Below are positions 44,290 to 52,731 of a stretch of DNA of 64,000 nt, piece by piece; the stretch's first letter is position 1; every line of letters starts with the position of its first letter. A program made the translations under genes and the position numbers. The stretch comes from Halobellus rarus (GTDB lineage Archaea; Halobacteriota; Halobacteria; Halobacteriales; Haloferacaceae). Under the pieces are notes generated by a model. That model was not told where the DNA came from. It did no database searches and saw nothing but the letters and a program-made list of their open reading frames with translations. The stretch spans positions 1 to 64,000 of the forward strand of contig NZ_JANHDI010000016.1 in NCBI RefSeq assembly GCF_024494595.1, read 5' to 3'.

Positions 44290-45302
44290 CTGACGAGAGC
44301 GACATCGGTACGGCCAACACGATGCGTGAGCGCGCCGACGAGAGTCGGATAAAGCTCTGGCTGCTGCTGCGCGCGAACCGCCTTCTCGTCTCCAGCGTCC
44401 TGACCAGTGCCGTGTTCGTCGCATTCGTGATCGGTGTCGCCGTCCTCGACCCACCGTTTTCACGGCAAATCGAGTCCGGCGACATGATCGATACGATGTT
44501 CTCGACCATGATCACCGTCATCGTGACTGGGACGACACTCGTCGTCACGATCGGTCAGCTCGTTCTCACCCAAGAGAACGGCCCGCTCGGCGATCAACGC
44601 GAGCGTATGGCCAGTTCGATGGATTTCCGGGACTTTACCGAAGAATTAATCGGCGCTCCGAGTCCTGCCGATCCATCCGAATTCCTCCGGCAGATCATCG
44701 GAGCCACGGCACAACGGGCGACGGTTCTTCGAGAGTCTATCGGCAAGAACAGTGACGAGGATCTCCGAGAAGAGGTCGAGGAGTTCGCTGAAAGCGTCAC
44801 TGGGAACGCCGACACGGTACGTGACCAACTTGAGGGTGCGCAGTTCGGCTCGTTCGATGTGGTATTCGCCGCACTGAATTTCAATTATAGCTGGAAGATT
44901 TTCCAAGTCGAACGTCTCGCGGACGAATACGAAGAGAGCCTCACTGAGGAAGAACACGGCTTGCTTGACGACCTCAAAACATCGCTGTCTCTCTTTGGTC
45001 CGGCACGCGAACACATCAAGACGCTGTACTTCCAGTGGGAACTCATCAACTTGTCTCAAATGATTCTCTATGCTGCAGTCCCGGCAGTGACCGTTGCGGG
45101 TATTATGGTCGCAATCGTCGATGCGGGGACGTTCCCGGGAAGCACACTCGGTTTCGATCACATCATCCTCGTCGTGGGCGGTGCGTTTGCGGTGACGCTC
45201 GTTCCGTTCATGCTGTTCGTCTCGTACGTCCTCCGCATCCTCACCATCGCGAAACGGACACTTGCCATCGAACCGCTGCTCCTCCGCGGATCACAACGAT
45301 GA
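44286..45302 (+). CDS. Four-helix membrane protein, paralogue 2 of 3
   Basis: 338 residues. Helices at about 34-57 and 68-95, a soluble helical domain (100-250) and helices at 258-285 and 295-320. It shares with the copy at 48,086 the stretches TGTTLVVTIGQLVL, PADPSEFLRQIIGATAQRA, SFDVVFAALNFNYSWK and LFVSYVLRILTIAKRTLAIE. Translationally coupled to the DUF4177 gene in front. Function unknown; the architecture resembles a membrane-anchored signalling or gating protein rather than a transporter. Confidence 0.85.
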   Translation: MTDESDIGTANTMRERADESRIKLWLLLRANRLLVSSVLTSAVFVAFVIGVAVLDPPFSRQIESGDMIDTMFSTMITVIVTGTTLVVTIGQLVLTQENGPLGDQRERMASSMDFRDFTEELIGAPSPADPSEFLRQIIGATAQRATVLRESIGKNSDEDLREEVEEFAESVTGNADTVRDQLEGAQFGSFDVVFAALNFNYSWKIFQVERLADEYEESLTEEEHGLLDDLKTSLSLFGPAREHIKTLYFQWELINLSQMILYAAVPAVTVAGIMVAIVDAGTFPGSTLGFDHIILVVGGAFAVTLVPFMLFVSYVLRILTIAKRTLAIEPLLLRGSQR

Positions 45303-45381
45303 GGCGTCAGAGTTCTGCTTAGCGCTCGCCTGGGATTTTGATCTATTGGTCCCGTCCCGAGTCCCGAATGCCAGAGCAGAC

Positions 45382-45560
45382 TCAGTTGAGGATGAGCGGT
45401 CCCGTCGGGGGGTCTGTCTGGCGAGCGTCGTGAGCCGCAGGATGTACGAAGTAAACCCGAAATTGGTAGGTTCGAGAGGTCGAACACGGCACTGACGACC
45501 CAGGGGAAATCTCGATCTCGAGGAACGTCCTGGGGAACGTCGGCGCATCGACTGCCCCCC
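45382..45560 (-). pseudogene. Fragment of a fourth four-helix paralogue
   Basis: On the minus strand, two frames together rebuild the family's C-terminus: VDAPTFPRTFLEIE (compare VDPTTFTGTFLGIE in the 48,086 copy), then FTSYILRLTTLARQT, then PPTGPLILN and stop (compare TLSMGPLMLS). Frameshifts and loss of helix 3 show decay. It lies back to back with the intact copy at 44,286 and in the opposite orientation. Confidence 0.7.
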
Positions 45561-46088
45561 GTTGAGTCAACCTTTCGATAATTCGAGGCTCTCGTAGGCC
45601 CACTGAGGGCATATCGGTGCCGACGCGTTCGATAACGTCTCTTAGCGGGATGACTCTGGAGACAGTAAGCTCGGTGTGTCCGAATGGGTCTGGAATATAT
45701 TAATTAGACTTCTTGCGGCCACTATCCCCTCCCGTAGCTCATAATACCGACAGAATACGTTTCTAAGGGCTCTGGTGAATCGCAAGACAACATCGAATTG
45801 GGCTAATTGGCTACTGAAAATCGAGGCGAATAATCACCAAATCTCGGTTAATGGGATGATTTGTTCACGTAATGACGTGAATAGACTCCTCAGATGAACA
45901 ACTACTGCCACCCATCAACAGCAGGACCTACCGCTCTATAGCGATTCACCAAAACCGTTCTAAGTATTTCGGCGTACTCAATACACTCTCAACATAATAG
46001 AAACCATATTATTGATCCAGATACTCAAAACACAGCCCGTTCGTGAAAATATTATATATCTAATGCTATTCGGCTCGGACTTCGTGCT
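45561..46088. other. AT-rich intergenic region before the levansucrase gene
   Basis: No gene seen. 45,690-46,070 is strongly AT-rich and stop-rich. ATTATATAT at about 46,048-46,057 is a TATA-like element some 32-41 bases before the levansucrase GTG. Confidence 0.5.
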
Positions 46089-47582
46089 GTGGACTCGAAT
46101 CCCATAGACACGGACGACGAGCGAACGGAGAGCAGTTCGGTCAGCAACACACGGCGGCAGTTCATCGTCGGGTCGGCTGGTGCCCTCGGAGGTCTCGCTG
46201 TCGGTAGCGGGGTCGTTGACACCGTAGCTGCCGACGAGCACCAGGGCGACGAGACCGGTACCCCGAACGGATCCGAATCGGATCAGACACCCGCTTGGAC
46301 AGTAGAGGCAGCCGGTCAAATCGAACTAAACGACGCGAATACGATCCCAATCATCCGGAGGCTCGACGACTCGTTCCCGGGCTTGCACGTGTGGGACACG
46401 TGGCCGCTCCGGGACCGCGATGGATCGGTCGCAAGTGTGAACGGTTGGTCGATCCAGTTCGCGCTCACTTCACCGAGTGGGGTGCTCCCCGGCAAACGCC
46501 ACGACATCGCCGAGATCAGATACTTTTACTCTCGGGAGGGCTACGATTGGCACCTCGGTGGTCCGGTGTTCGTACCCGGGTCGGCAAAGGGGAACCGCCA
46601 GTGGGCAGCATCCGCAGTGTGGGATGGTGACAGCGAGGAACTGTTCATGTTCTACACGGCAACTGGTCGGAGTGGAAATCCCAACGACCCGCGGGGGGAA
46701 GGTATCGACATCACCTACGAGCAACGGCTGGCGCTCGCGGAAGGAACCAGTCTCCAGACGACGCGTCAGGGAGTCAGAATCACGGGAGAGTGGGAACACG
46801 AGATCATCCTAACCGCCGATGGCGAGTACTATCAGACCCAAGAACAGGCCGGAGACGGGATCATATACGCGTTCCGCGACCCGTGGTACTTCGAGGACCC
46901 GGAGAGCGGGAATCGGTACCTCGTCTTCGAGGGGAATACTCCGCTCGAGCCGGGTGAGGCGAACTGTGAGGCACAGGACCTGGAGCCGGGCGACTACTCC
47001 AGCGGTGTCGCGGCCACGGGTGCACAGTTCAACGGGAACATCGGCCTCGCGGTGTCGACGTCGGACGAGGACATGAGCGAGTGGGAGCTGCGTCCTCCGC
47101 TGCTCGAGGCGATCTGTGTCAATCAGCAACTGGAACGCGGCAATATCGTCGTCATGGATGACCGCTACTATCTCTTCTGTGACAGCCACAAGTTCACGTT
47201 CCCGCAGGGGCTCGACGGTCCGGACGGGATGTACGGGTTCGTCGCAGATTCGCTCCAGGGCGACTACGAACCGCTCAACGGAAGCGGACTCGTCCTCGCG
47301 AATCCCGCTGACCAGCCGTTCCAGACGTACTCCTGGATGCCCGTTCCGTACGACGACAACCAGATTGCGGTGTTGAGCTACTACAACTACCACGACCTCG
47401 GCGACGACACTCTCACCGGTGTCGGAAACCTCCCGCGTGAGGATCAGATGGCCAAATTCGGCGGGACGTTCGCCCCGACACTCGTGGTCGAACTGGACGG
47501 AGCCTCCACCGAAATCGTCGACACGCTCGACGGTGGCTTCCTCCCTTCGGAGAACTCGAACCCGCCGATCGATACGATGTAG
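46089..47582 (+). CDS. Levansucrase, GH68, Tat-secreted
   Basis: 497 residues from GTG 46089. TRRQFIVGSAGALGGLAVG is a twin-arginine signal with likely cleavage near residue 48 (TVAA). The GH68 triad is present: nucleophile Asp103 (VWDTWPL), stabiliser Asp264 (FRDPW) and acid/base Glu349 (QLERGN). It would split sucrose outside the cell and build levan or fructo-oligosaccharides. It stands alone in an AT-rich setting between two copies of the DUF4177 module. Confidence 0.93.
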   Translation: MDSNPIDTDDERTESSSVSNTRRQFIVGSAGALGGLAVGSGVVDTVAADEHQGDETGTPNGSESDQTPAWTVEAAGQIELNDANTIPIIRRLDDSFPGLHVWDTWPLRDRDGSVASVNGWSIQFALTSPSGVLPGKRHDIAEIRYFYSREGYDWHLGGPVFVPGSAKGNRQWAASAVWDGDSEELFMFYTATGRSGNPNDPRGEGIDITYEQRLALAEGTSLQTTRQGVRITGEWEHEIILTADGEYYQTQEQAGDGIIYAFRDPWYFEDPESGNRYLVFEGNTPLEPGEANCEAQDLEPGDYSSGVAATGAQFNGNIGLAVSTSDEDMSEWELRPPLLEAICVNQQLERGNIVVMDDRYYLFCDSHKFTFPQGLDGPDGMYGFVADSLQGDYEPLNGSGLVLANPADQPFQTYSWMPVPYDDNQIAVLSYYNYHDLGDDTLTGVGNLPREDQMAKFGGTFAPTLVVELDGASTEIVDTLDGGFLPSENSNPPIDTM

Positions 47583-47907
47583 ATCCAAATTGTCCAACGA
47601 TCCGCACAGATTGAGCACACGTGGCCAACGGAGGAACCGAACACAGGCAGCGCCGACAGCGACGAGGCTCCATCGGTCTCCTCGTGATTCCCCCGTCAAC
47701 CGTGGTGATGCAGCAGATCGGATGCAGAACTCAAACCGCAGACACCGTTGGATGTGGACGCTTCGCGAGGGACCTACCTGAGACTCATAATTGTGATCGA
47801 CGACGATACACGAGCACACCGCTCCGTTCTCGGTCAGTACACGGTGGGAAACAGCCAGTCACCAGAGTCATCACCGTGAGAGCCGATAGCAACTAACGGG
47901 TACCGAA
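47583..47907. other. Intergenic region after the levansucrase gene
   Basis: No gene, clear terminator or repeat seen. Confidence 0.5.
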
Positions 47908-48093
47908 ATGCATCAACAATGGGAGTACAAGACGCTCGATCCGCCAAAGGGACTGACCAAGCGAGAGACGGTCGATCCAACAGACGAACTCAACCGCCTC
48001 GGTGCAGAAGGCTGGGAACTCGCAGAGACGATCAGCTACGACGGTGGCGGCACGAAACTACTGCTGTTCAAACGCCCGGTCTCTCATGAGTGA
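47908..48093 (+). CDS. DUF4177-like small protein, copy 2
   Basis: 61 residues: QWEYKTLDPP, then LNRLGAEGWELAETISYDGG and LLLFKRP. It is closely similar to copy 1 at 44,083 across the whole DUF4177 core. Its stop overlaps the start of the next membrane protein gene by eight bases (ATGAGTGA). Confidence 0.85.
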   Translation: MHQQWEYKTLDPPKGLTKRETVDPTDELNRLGAEGWELAETISYDGGGTKLLLFKRPVSHE

Positions 48094-49081
48094 CCTCTCG
48101 ACGGACAGCACGCTACGTGAGCGGACGGACGTCAACAAGTACTGGTTCTGGTTGCTGCTCGGGGCCAACCGGTGGGTCGTCGCCGGCGGGCTCGCGTTCC
48201 TGATCTTCCTCGCGTTCATACTCTGGGGCGTGATGAAGCCGGTGTCGTTGCACTCGACTATGCAGTCGAGCGACATGGTCGAGACGGTATTCGCCAGCCT
48301 CGTCGGCGCGATCATCACGGGAACGACGCTCGTCGTCACGATCAATCAGCTCGTTCTCTCTCAGGAGATCGGCTCGCTCGGGAGCCAGCGCAGTCGGATG
48401 GACACGACGATGGATTTTCGCCAGAACACCGACGGCCTCCTCGGGATGACGACGCCCGCAGACCCGGCGGCCTACCTCTATGCGCTTATCGAAACGAGCG
48501 AACAGCGGGCAAAGACACTGCGAAACACGCTCTCCGGGACTGAAAACCAGGAACTCCACAAGAAGGCGGGCGAGTACGTCGACGACCTGTTGGAGAACGC
48601 CGACCACGCACGCGACCACCTCGAAGACACGGATTTCGGCACCTTCGACGTCGTATCGCCCGCGCTCGATTACAACTACGATCGGAAGATGCACGACGTT
48701 CGCCGGCTCGGGAGGGAGTACGAAGACTCCCTCACCGACGAGGAACGTGGCGCGTTCAGAGATCTGCTCGAGGCGCTCACGATGTACGGGGTGGTCCGCG
48801 AGTACATCAAGGACCTCTACATCCAGTGGGCGTTGGTGAAACTCTCACGAGCCATCCTGTACGCCGCAGTGATTGCACTCACCGTCGCTGGGGGGATGGT
48901 CGTCTTCGTCGACCCGACGACGTTTACCGGCACGTTCCTCGGCATCGAGAGCGTTCTCTGGGTGGTTAGCGCCGCGTTTGCCATCTCAGCGCTGCCATTT
49001 CTCCTCTTCACATCCTACATCCTGCGACTCGCGACGCTCGCCAAACAGACGCTCTCGATGGGACCGCTCATGCTTAGCTGA
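48086..49081 (+). CDS. Four-helix membrane protein, paralogue 3 of 3
   Basis: 331 residues, same plan as the 44,286 protein: helices about 28-50 and 62-90, soluble helical domain 95-245, helices 252-280 and 290-315. Shared stretches include TGTTLVVTINQLVLSQE, PADPAAYLYALIETSEQRAK, DVVSPALDYNYDRKMHDVRR and REYIKDLYIQWALVKLSRAI. ATG 48086 gives the overlap with the DUF4177 stop. Function unknown. Confidence 0.85.
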   Translation: MSDLSTDSTLRERTDVNKYWFWLLLGANRWVVAGGLAFLIFLAFILWGVMKPVSLHSTMQSSDMVETVFASLVGAIITGTTLVVTINQLVLSQEIGSLGSQRSRMDTTMDFRQNTDGLLGMTTPADPAAYLYALIETSEQRAKTLRNTLSGTENQELHKKAGEYVDDLLENADHARDHLEDTDFGTFDVVSPALDYNYDRKMHDVRRLGREYEDSLTDEERGAFRDLLEALTMYGVVREYIKDLYIQWALVKLSRAILYAAVIALTVAGGMVVFVDPTTFTGTFLGIESVLWVVSAAFAISALPFLLFTSYILRLATLAKQTLSMGPLMLS

Positions 49082-49105
49082 CCGACGACCAGACGCAAAC
49101 GCGTA

Positions 49106-49225
49106 CTACGCAGGTCGCCCGCGTAGTCCGCGAAGGAGCTTTCCCAGCAGTTCGAACGCACGAAGCACGCTTCGAATATCGTCGGCGATGCGGATGACGC
49201 GCCACAATCGTCTGAGTAACGACAT
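49106..49225 (-). CDS. Possible 39-residue basic amphipathic protein
   Basis: MSLLRRLWRVIRIADDIRSV opens the frame and it ends GKLLRGLRGRPA. One amphipathic, arginine-rich helix. Nothing else is in this 372-base gap. Too short for certainty; no family known to me. Confidence 0.3.
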   Translation of the reverse strand: MSLLRRLWRVIRIADDIRSVLRAFELLGKLLRGLRGRPA

Positions 49226-49453
49226 ACGAGCCCTTTGGGACTACGTCACAATGAAACCCGTGTCTGATCCGTTCGGCGGGTCGAACTCGCCGTGCGCTAC
49301 TACGGGACGTTCGATTCCCGTGCGTTCGACACCGCACCGACAGCATCAGCCCGCCCTCCCTGGCCCGGTCGATCAACGGCCCCGCGCTCGTACTTTCGGA
49401 GTTGCGAATACTGGCACGCACTGGTTATACGAACGGAAGCCGTAGTCAGTCGT

Positions 49454-50182
49454 ATGACTGACTCGGACTCAGAGGAAGTCGACCCGACAGCGCGTGACCA
49501 GCGCGAGATCGGACGGGAAATGGTCGAACAGAGCACGGGTTTGGGTTCGGTGATGGCACACGCCTACCGCGGCGAAATGGACGAGGCGACGACGTGGCGG
49601 CAGCGTCTCGACCAAGCGACCACTTGGGCGGTGACGGTCATCGCAGCGATTCTGACGTGGGCATTTTCCAGCGGGGAGAATCCTCATTATATTCTTCTGG
49701 TCGGGGTCGTGGTCGTCACTCTCTTTCTCGGGATCGAAGCGCGTCGATACCGGCATTACGACGTCTACCGGTCGCGTATTCGGATGCTCCAGCAGAACCT
49801 CTTCGCGAACGCGCTCGACCCATCCGGGGGCGTGGAACATCCGAACTGGCGAGTAGAGCTCAGTAACGACTACCGGACGCCGACGCTGAAAGTTACCTTC
49901 GGAGAGGCACTCGCCAATCGACTTCGACGCATCTACCTCGCCTTGCTTGGAGTTTTGCTCGCTGCCTGGCTCTTCCGAATCACGGCGTTCTCGCCGCGCC
50001 AGGAGTGGCTCGCGACCGCCGCGATCGCCACCGTCCCCGGTGTGGTCGTGGTCGGCGTCGTCACCACGTTCTCCGCAGCGGTTCTCGGACTCGCATTCTG
50101 GCCCCGTGAACGGCATGCCAAAGGGGAGTTTCGCGAAGGCGATCCAGCGGCGTGGAAAGAGGAGGAGAACGACGATGGCTGA
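49454..50182 (+). CDS. DUF2270 membrane protein
   Basis: 242 residues. The DUF2270 core is evident: AHAYRGEMDEATTWRQRLDQ, two helices (about 55-90), RHYDVYRSRIRMLQQNLFA, then two C-terminal helices (155-220). ATG 49454 follows GGTTATACG by about 22-30 bases, so it is probably leaderless. The gene overlaps the kinase gene by eight bases. Function unknown. Confidence 0.85.
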   Translation: MTDSDSEEVDPTARDQREIGREMVEQSTGLGSVMAHAYRGEMDEATTWRQRLDQATTWAVTVIAAILTWAFSSGENPHYILLVGVVVVTLFLGIEARRYRHYDVYRSRIRMLQQNLFANALDPSGGVEHPNWRVELSNDYRTPTLKVTFGEALANRLRRIYLALLGVLLAAWLFRITAFSPRQEWLATAAIATVPGVVVVGVVTTFSAAVLGLAFWPRERHAKGEFREGDPAAWKEEENDDG

Positions 50183-51131
50183 CGATAGAAAACCAGCACC
50201 TGACGACCAGAACAGCCCCGCCGCGGACGGGAACGAACAGTGGGTCATCCTAAATCCGAAGAGCGGAACGGCAGACCACGTCGACGAGGTTCGCCAGTCC
50301 GCAGAGAAACGGGACTATACGATCCGAGAAACGACACACGAAGAACACGCGGTCCGGCTCGCGCAGGACGCTGCCGCGAACGACGTTGATCGACTGGCCG
50401 TCGCGGGTGGCGACGGTACGCTCCACGAAGTCGTCCGTGGCCTCGTGGCGGCATCTGCTCTCGGGACGGTGACCCTCGGTGTGATTCCGACGGGAACGGA
50501 GAACATCTTTGCAACCAACACTGGGGTAACAAGCATCGAAGAAGGATTCGAATTGCTCGACCACGGTGAGCGACGACGAATCGATGTCGGGTTCGCCGGA
50601 GGGGAACCGTTCGTCGTGTCGTGTATCGCCGGGTTACCTGCCGAGGTCAGCGTGGCAGCGTCAAGCGATCTGAAAGAACGGTTCGGTTCGCTGGCGTTCG
50701 TCGTCGCCAGTTTACAGGAAGTCACGGAGTTCGAGGGACTGCACATCGATCTCACTGCTATCTCGAACGGCGAGGAAACGACCTGGTCGGGAGAGGCGTT
50801 GTGTGTGCTCGTCGGGAACGTCCTGCGGTTCGTCAATCGTGGCGGGCAGGCCAACGTCGAGGACGGGCTTTTCGACGTCGTCCTCATCGAGCAGATGCCC
50901 GCGAGTGACATTCTGGCTGAAGCGACCGCGCACCGAGTATTTGGTCGCGATACCGAACACGTGCTCCATATGCAGGCGAGCCAACTAGAGATTCGAGGGA
51001 TCGACAGTGATCCGATCACGTTCAGTCTCGATGGTGAGCTAAACACCCATCACGAACTCGTGTTGTATACGGATCCGCAGTCGCTCACTGTCTGCGTGGG
51101 GCCAACGTACGAGGGCACGCACCCAGATTAG
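50175..51131 (+). CDS. Diacylglycerol/sphingosine kinase family lipid kinase
   Basis: 318 residues. NPKSG (about 27-31) and GGDGTLHEVVRG (about 76-87) are the DAGK catalytic-domain signatures, and VIPTGTENIFA is the family's 'GT.N.FA' loop. A C-terminal beta domain carries SLDGEL. It phosphorylates a lipid or related alcohol, perhaps archaetidyl lipids or a diacylglycerol-like precursor. Translationally coupled to DUF2270, which could supply membrane association. Confidence 0.9.
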   Translation: MADDRKPAPDDQNSPAADGNEQWVILNPKSGTADHVDEVRQSAEKRDYTIRETTHEEHAVRLAQDAAANDVDRLAVAGGDGTLHEVVRGLVAASALGTVTLGVIPTGTENIFATNTGVTSIEEGFELLDHGERRRIDVGFAGGEPFVVSCIAGLPAEVSVAASSDLKERFGSLAFVVASLQEVTEFEGLHIDLTAISNGEETTWSGEALCVLVGNVLRFVNRGGQANVEDGLFDVVLIEQMPASDILAEATAHRVFGRDTEHVLHMQASQLEIRGIDSDPITFSLDGELNTHHELVLYTDPQSLTVCVGPTYEGTHPD

Positions 51132-51351
51132 TCACTCACAGAACGGGGCGTCGATTGCTCGCGTCCCGCCCCAGTTCCAATACTGTCCGCCGAGAGGAAA
51201 TCGGCACAGGCGCTGTCGAATACCTCGCGGTTATCTTGGCAGTCGCGCTACGCTTGATCTGAGTTGTGCGGGACGGCAAGGGCTTGGAGCCACGATTCTG
51301 TTGGCTACGGGTAACAGAGTTATAAACGATTGTGAAAATATATATTCTTTT

Positions 51352-51655
51352 CTATATATTTGAAAATCTATTAGAAAAATTATATTTCCGTATGAAACCA
51401 TTTGGAATCGGTCCACCGTCGTCGGGTACGTTTTCCAAGTATTCAGGATCATCGACGAGAAATTCGACACCGTCGAGCCGAATTCGGTGGTGGAGATCGG
51501 TCAGAGAATATGGCGTTATCTGTTTTTTGTCGTCGAAAGTGGCCTAAAATACAACACTTCGATCGTTTCAGGATCAACTCCGCACCGCCAGTAGTCGTCG
51601 CCGTCGATTCCGATCACTTTCTCGTCAACCGCGAGTCGATCCGAGATCATCTCTG
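51352..51655 (-). pseudogene. Decayed IS6-type transposase fragment
   Basis: On the minus strand one frame reads DRLAVDEKVIGIDGDDYWRC then GVDPETIEVLYF, matching the DDE start of haloarchaeal IS6 transposases (VDET.I...D..YWLYAAVDPET). After a frameshift in an A-run (about 51,523-51,528) the next frame reads SLTDLHHRIRLDGVEFLVDD then PEYLENV, the second part of the DDE domain. N- and C-termini are lost. The surrounding gap 51,132-51,798 is AT-rich and otherwise empty. Confidence 0.65.
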
Positions 51656-51798
51656 AAGCGGGCGATAATTCGGCCTTCTACACCCACTTGTGACTGGCGG
51701 CGTGACTGCGATAGATGCTCAAATTACTAAGAATTGATGTACATAGCTAAGTGAAACAATAGCAAGAATCCTGAAGCAGGAAGGGCCCGCATTTCGAC

Positions 51799-52602
51799 TC
51801 ACGCGTCCCAAACGTCATCGACAGACTGCCCTCCGTGGATGATGCCGTCGAGCGCGCTCACGACGCTCGTGGGATCGCCGGTCTTCCAGATCGACCGGCC
51901 GATCATAATCCCGCGGGCCCCGGAGTCGATCGCGCCCTCGACGTTCGAGAGCATCGAGGCCGTAGTCCCGGACTTCGGGCCACCGAGGATCATCACCGGC
52001 ACGGGCGAGTGCTCGACGATCGGCTCGAACGTCTCGACGTCGCCGGTGTATGGGAGTTTTAGGATATCCGCACCGTACTCCCAGGCCATCCGCGCGGCGC
52101 GTGCGACGTACTCCGGGTGAGTTTCGAGTTCCGCGGGAACGCGGCTCCCCCACATCACGGGTTCGACGACGAGGGGGACGCCCGTCCCGCGGAGCGCCTC
52201 GGCCATCTCGGCGACGTACGAGAGGTTGCGGACGAACATCTCTCGGTCGTCCCGACCGAAGACGAGGACGATCTTCACGCCCATCGGATCGATGTCGAGC
52301 AGGAGGTCGGGATCGAACGCCGGCGTCCACACGTCCTGTCCGTCGTCGAAGCCGGGGCGCGTGGAGTCCGTCACGATGTCCGCCGTGACGACGACGTCCG
52401 CGCCCGCCTCTGCGATCACGTCGCCGTAGCGGCGCGCGAAGTGGGGGCCAACGAGGACCGCGTCCGGGCCGCCATCGAGGACGGCTCGCAGCGTCGCCTC
52501 GGGATCGTAAAATCCCTCGGTCGCGCCGAGGCTCAGGCCGTGATCGATCGCTGCGACGAGTGCGTTACCGGATTCCGTGTCCAACAGGTCGTAGTCGCTC
52601 AT
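51799..52602 (-). CDS. DhnA/LsrF-type class I aldolase
   Basis: 267 residues, archaeal class I FBA (DhnA) fold. The Schiff-base lysine is in GADILKLPYTGD and the phosphate loops are ILGGPKSG and GARGIMIGRSIW. It could cleave a ketose 1-phosphate or a 2-keto-3-deoxy phosphate. It lies 129 bases after the PfkB kinase gene in the same direction; a kinase-aldolase pair is the natural reading, specific to a sugar that the dehydrogenases upstream handle. Confidence 0.88.
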   Translation of the reverse strand: MSDYDLLDTESGNALVAAIDHGLSLGATEGFYDPEATLRAVLDGGPDAVLVGPHFARRYGDVIAEAGADVVVTADIVTDSTRPGFDDGQDVWTPAFDPDLLLDIDPMGVKIVLVFGRDDREMFVRNLSYVAEMAEALRGTGVPLVVEPVMWGSRVPAELETHPEYVARAARMAWEYGADILKLPYTGDVETFEPIVEHSPVPVMILGGPKSGTTASMLSNVEGAIDSGARGIMIGRSIWKTGDPTSVVSALDGIIHGGQSVDDVWDA

Positions 52603-52731
52603 CGTAGATTCCTCGAAGGGAAGGACACGCAGAACCGACTAAGAGTTTGGGGTCCGGTCGCGACGTTGAATCGCGGGCCGGGGGAAGTCGGCGCCCGCCC
52701 GGGCGGATCCGAAAACCTGTGACGACGCCGA

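Noticed and set aside
49074-49421. A 115-codon minus-strand frame in the gap before DUF2270
   Set aside because: Arg- and Ser-rich translation typical of non-coding GC-rich DNA; only a 39-codon frame in the same gap looks protein-like.
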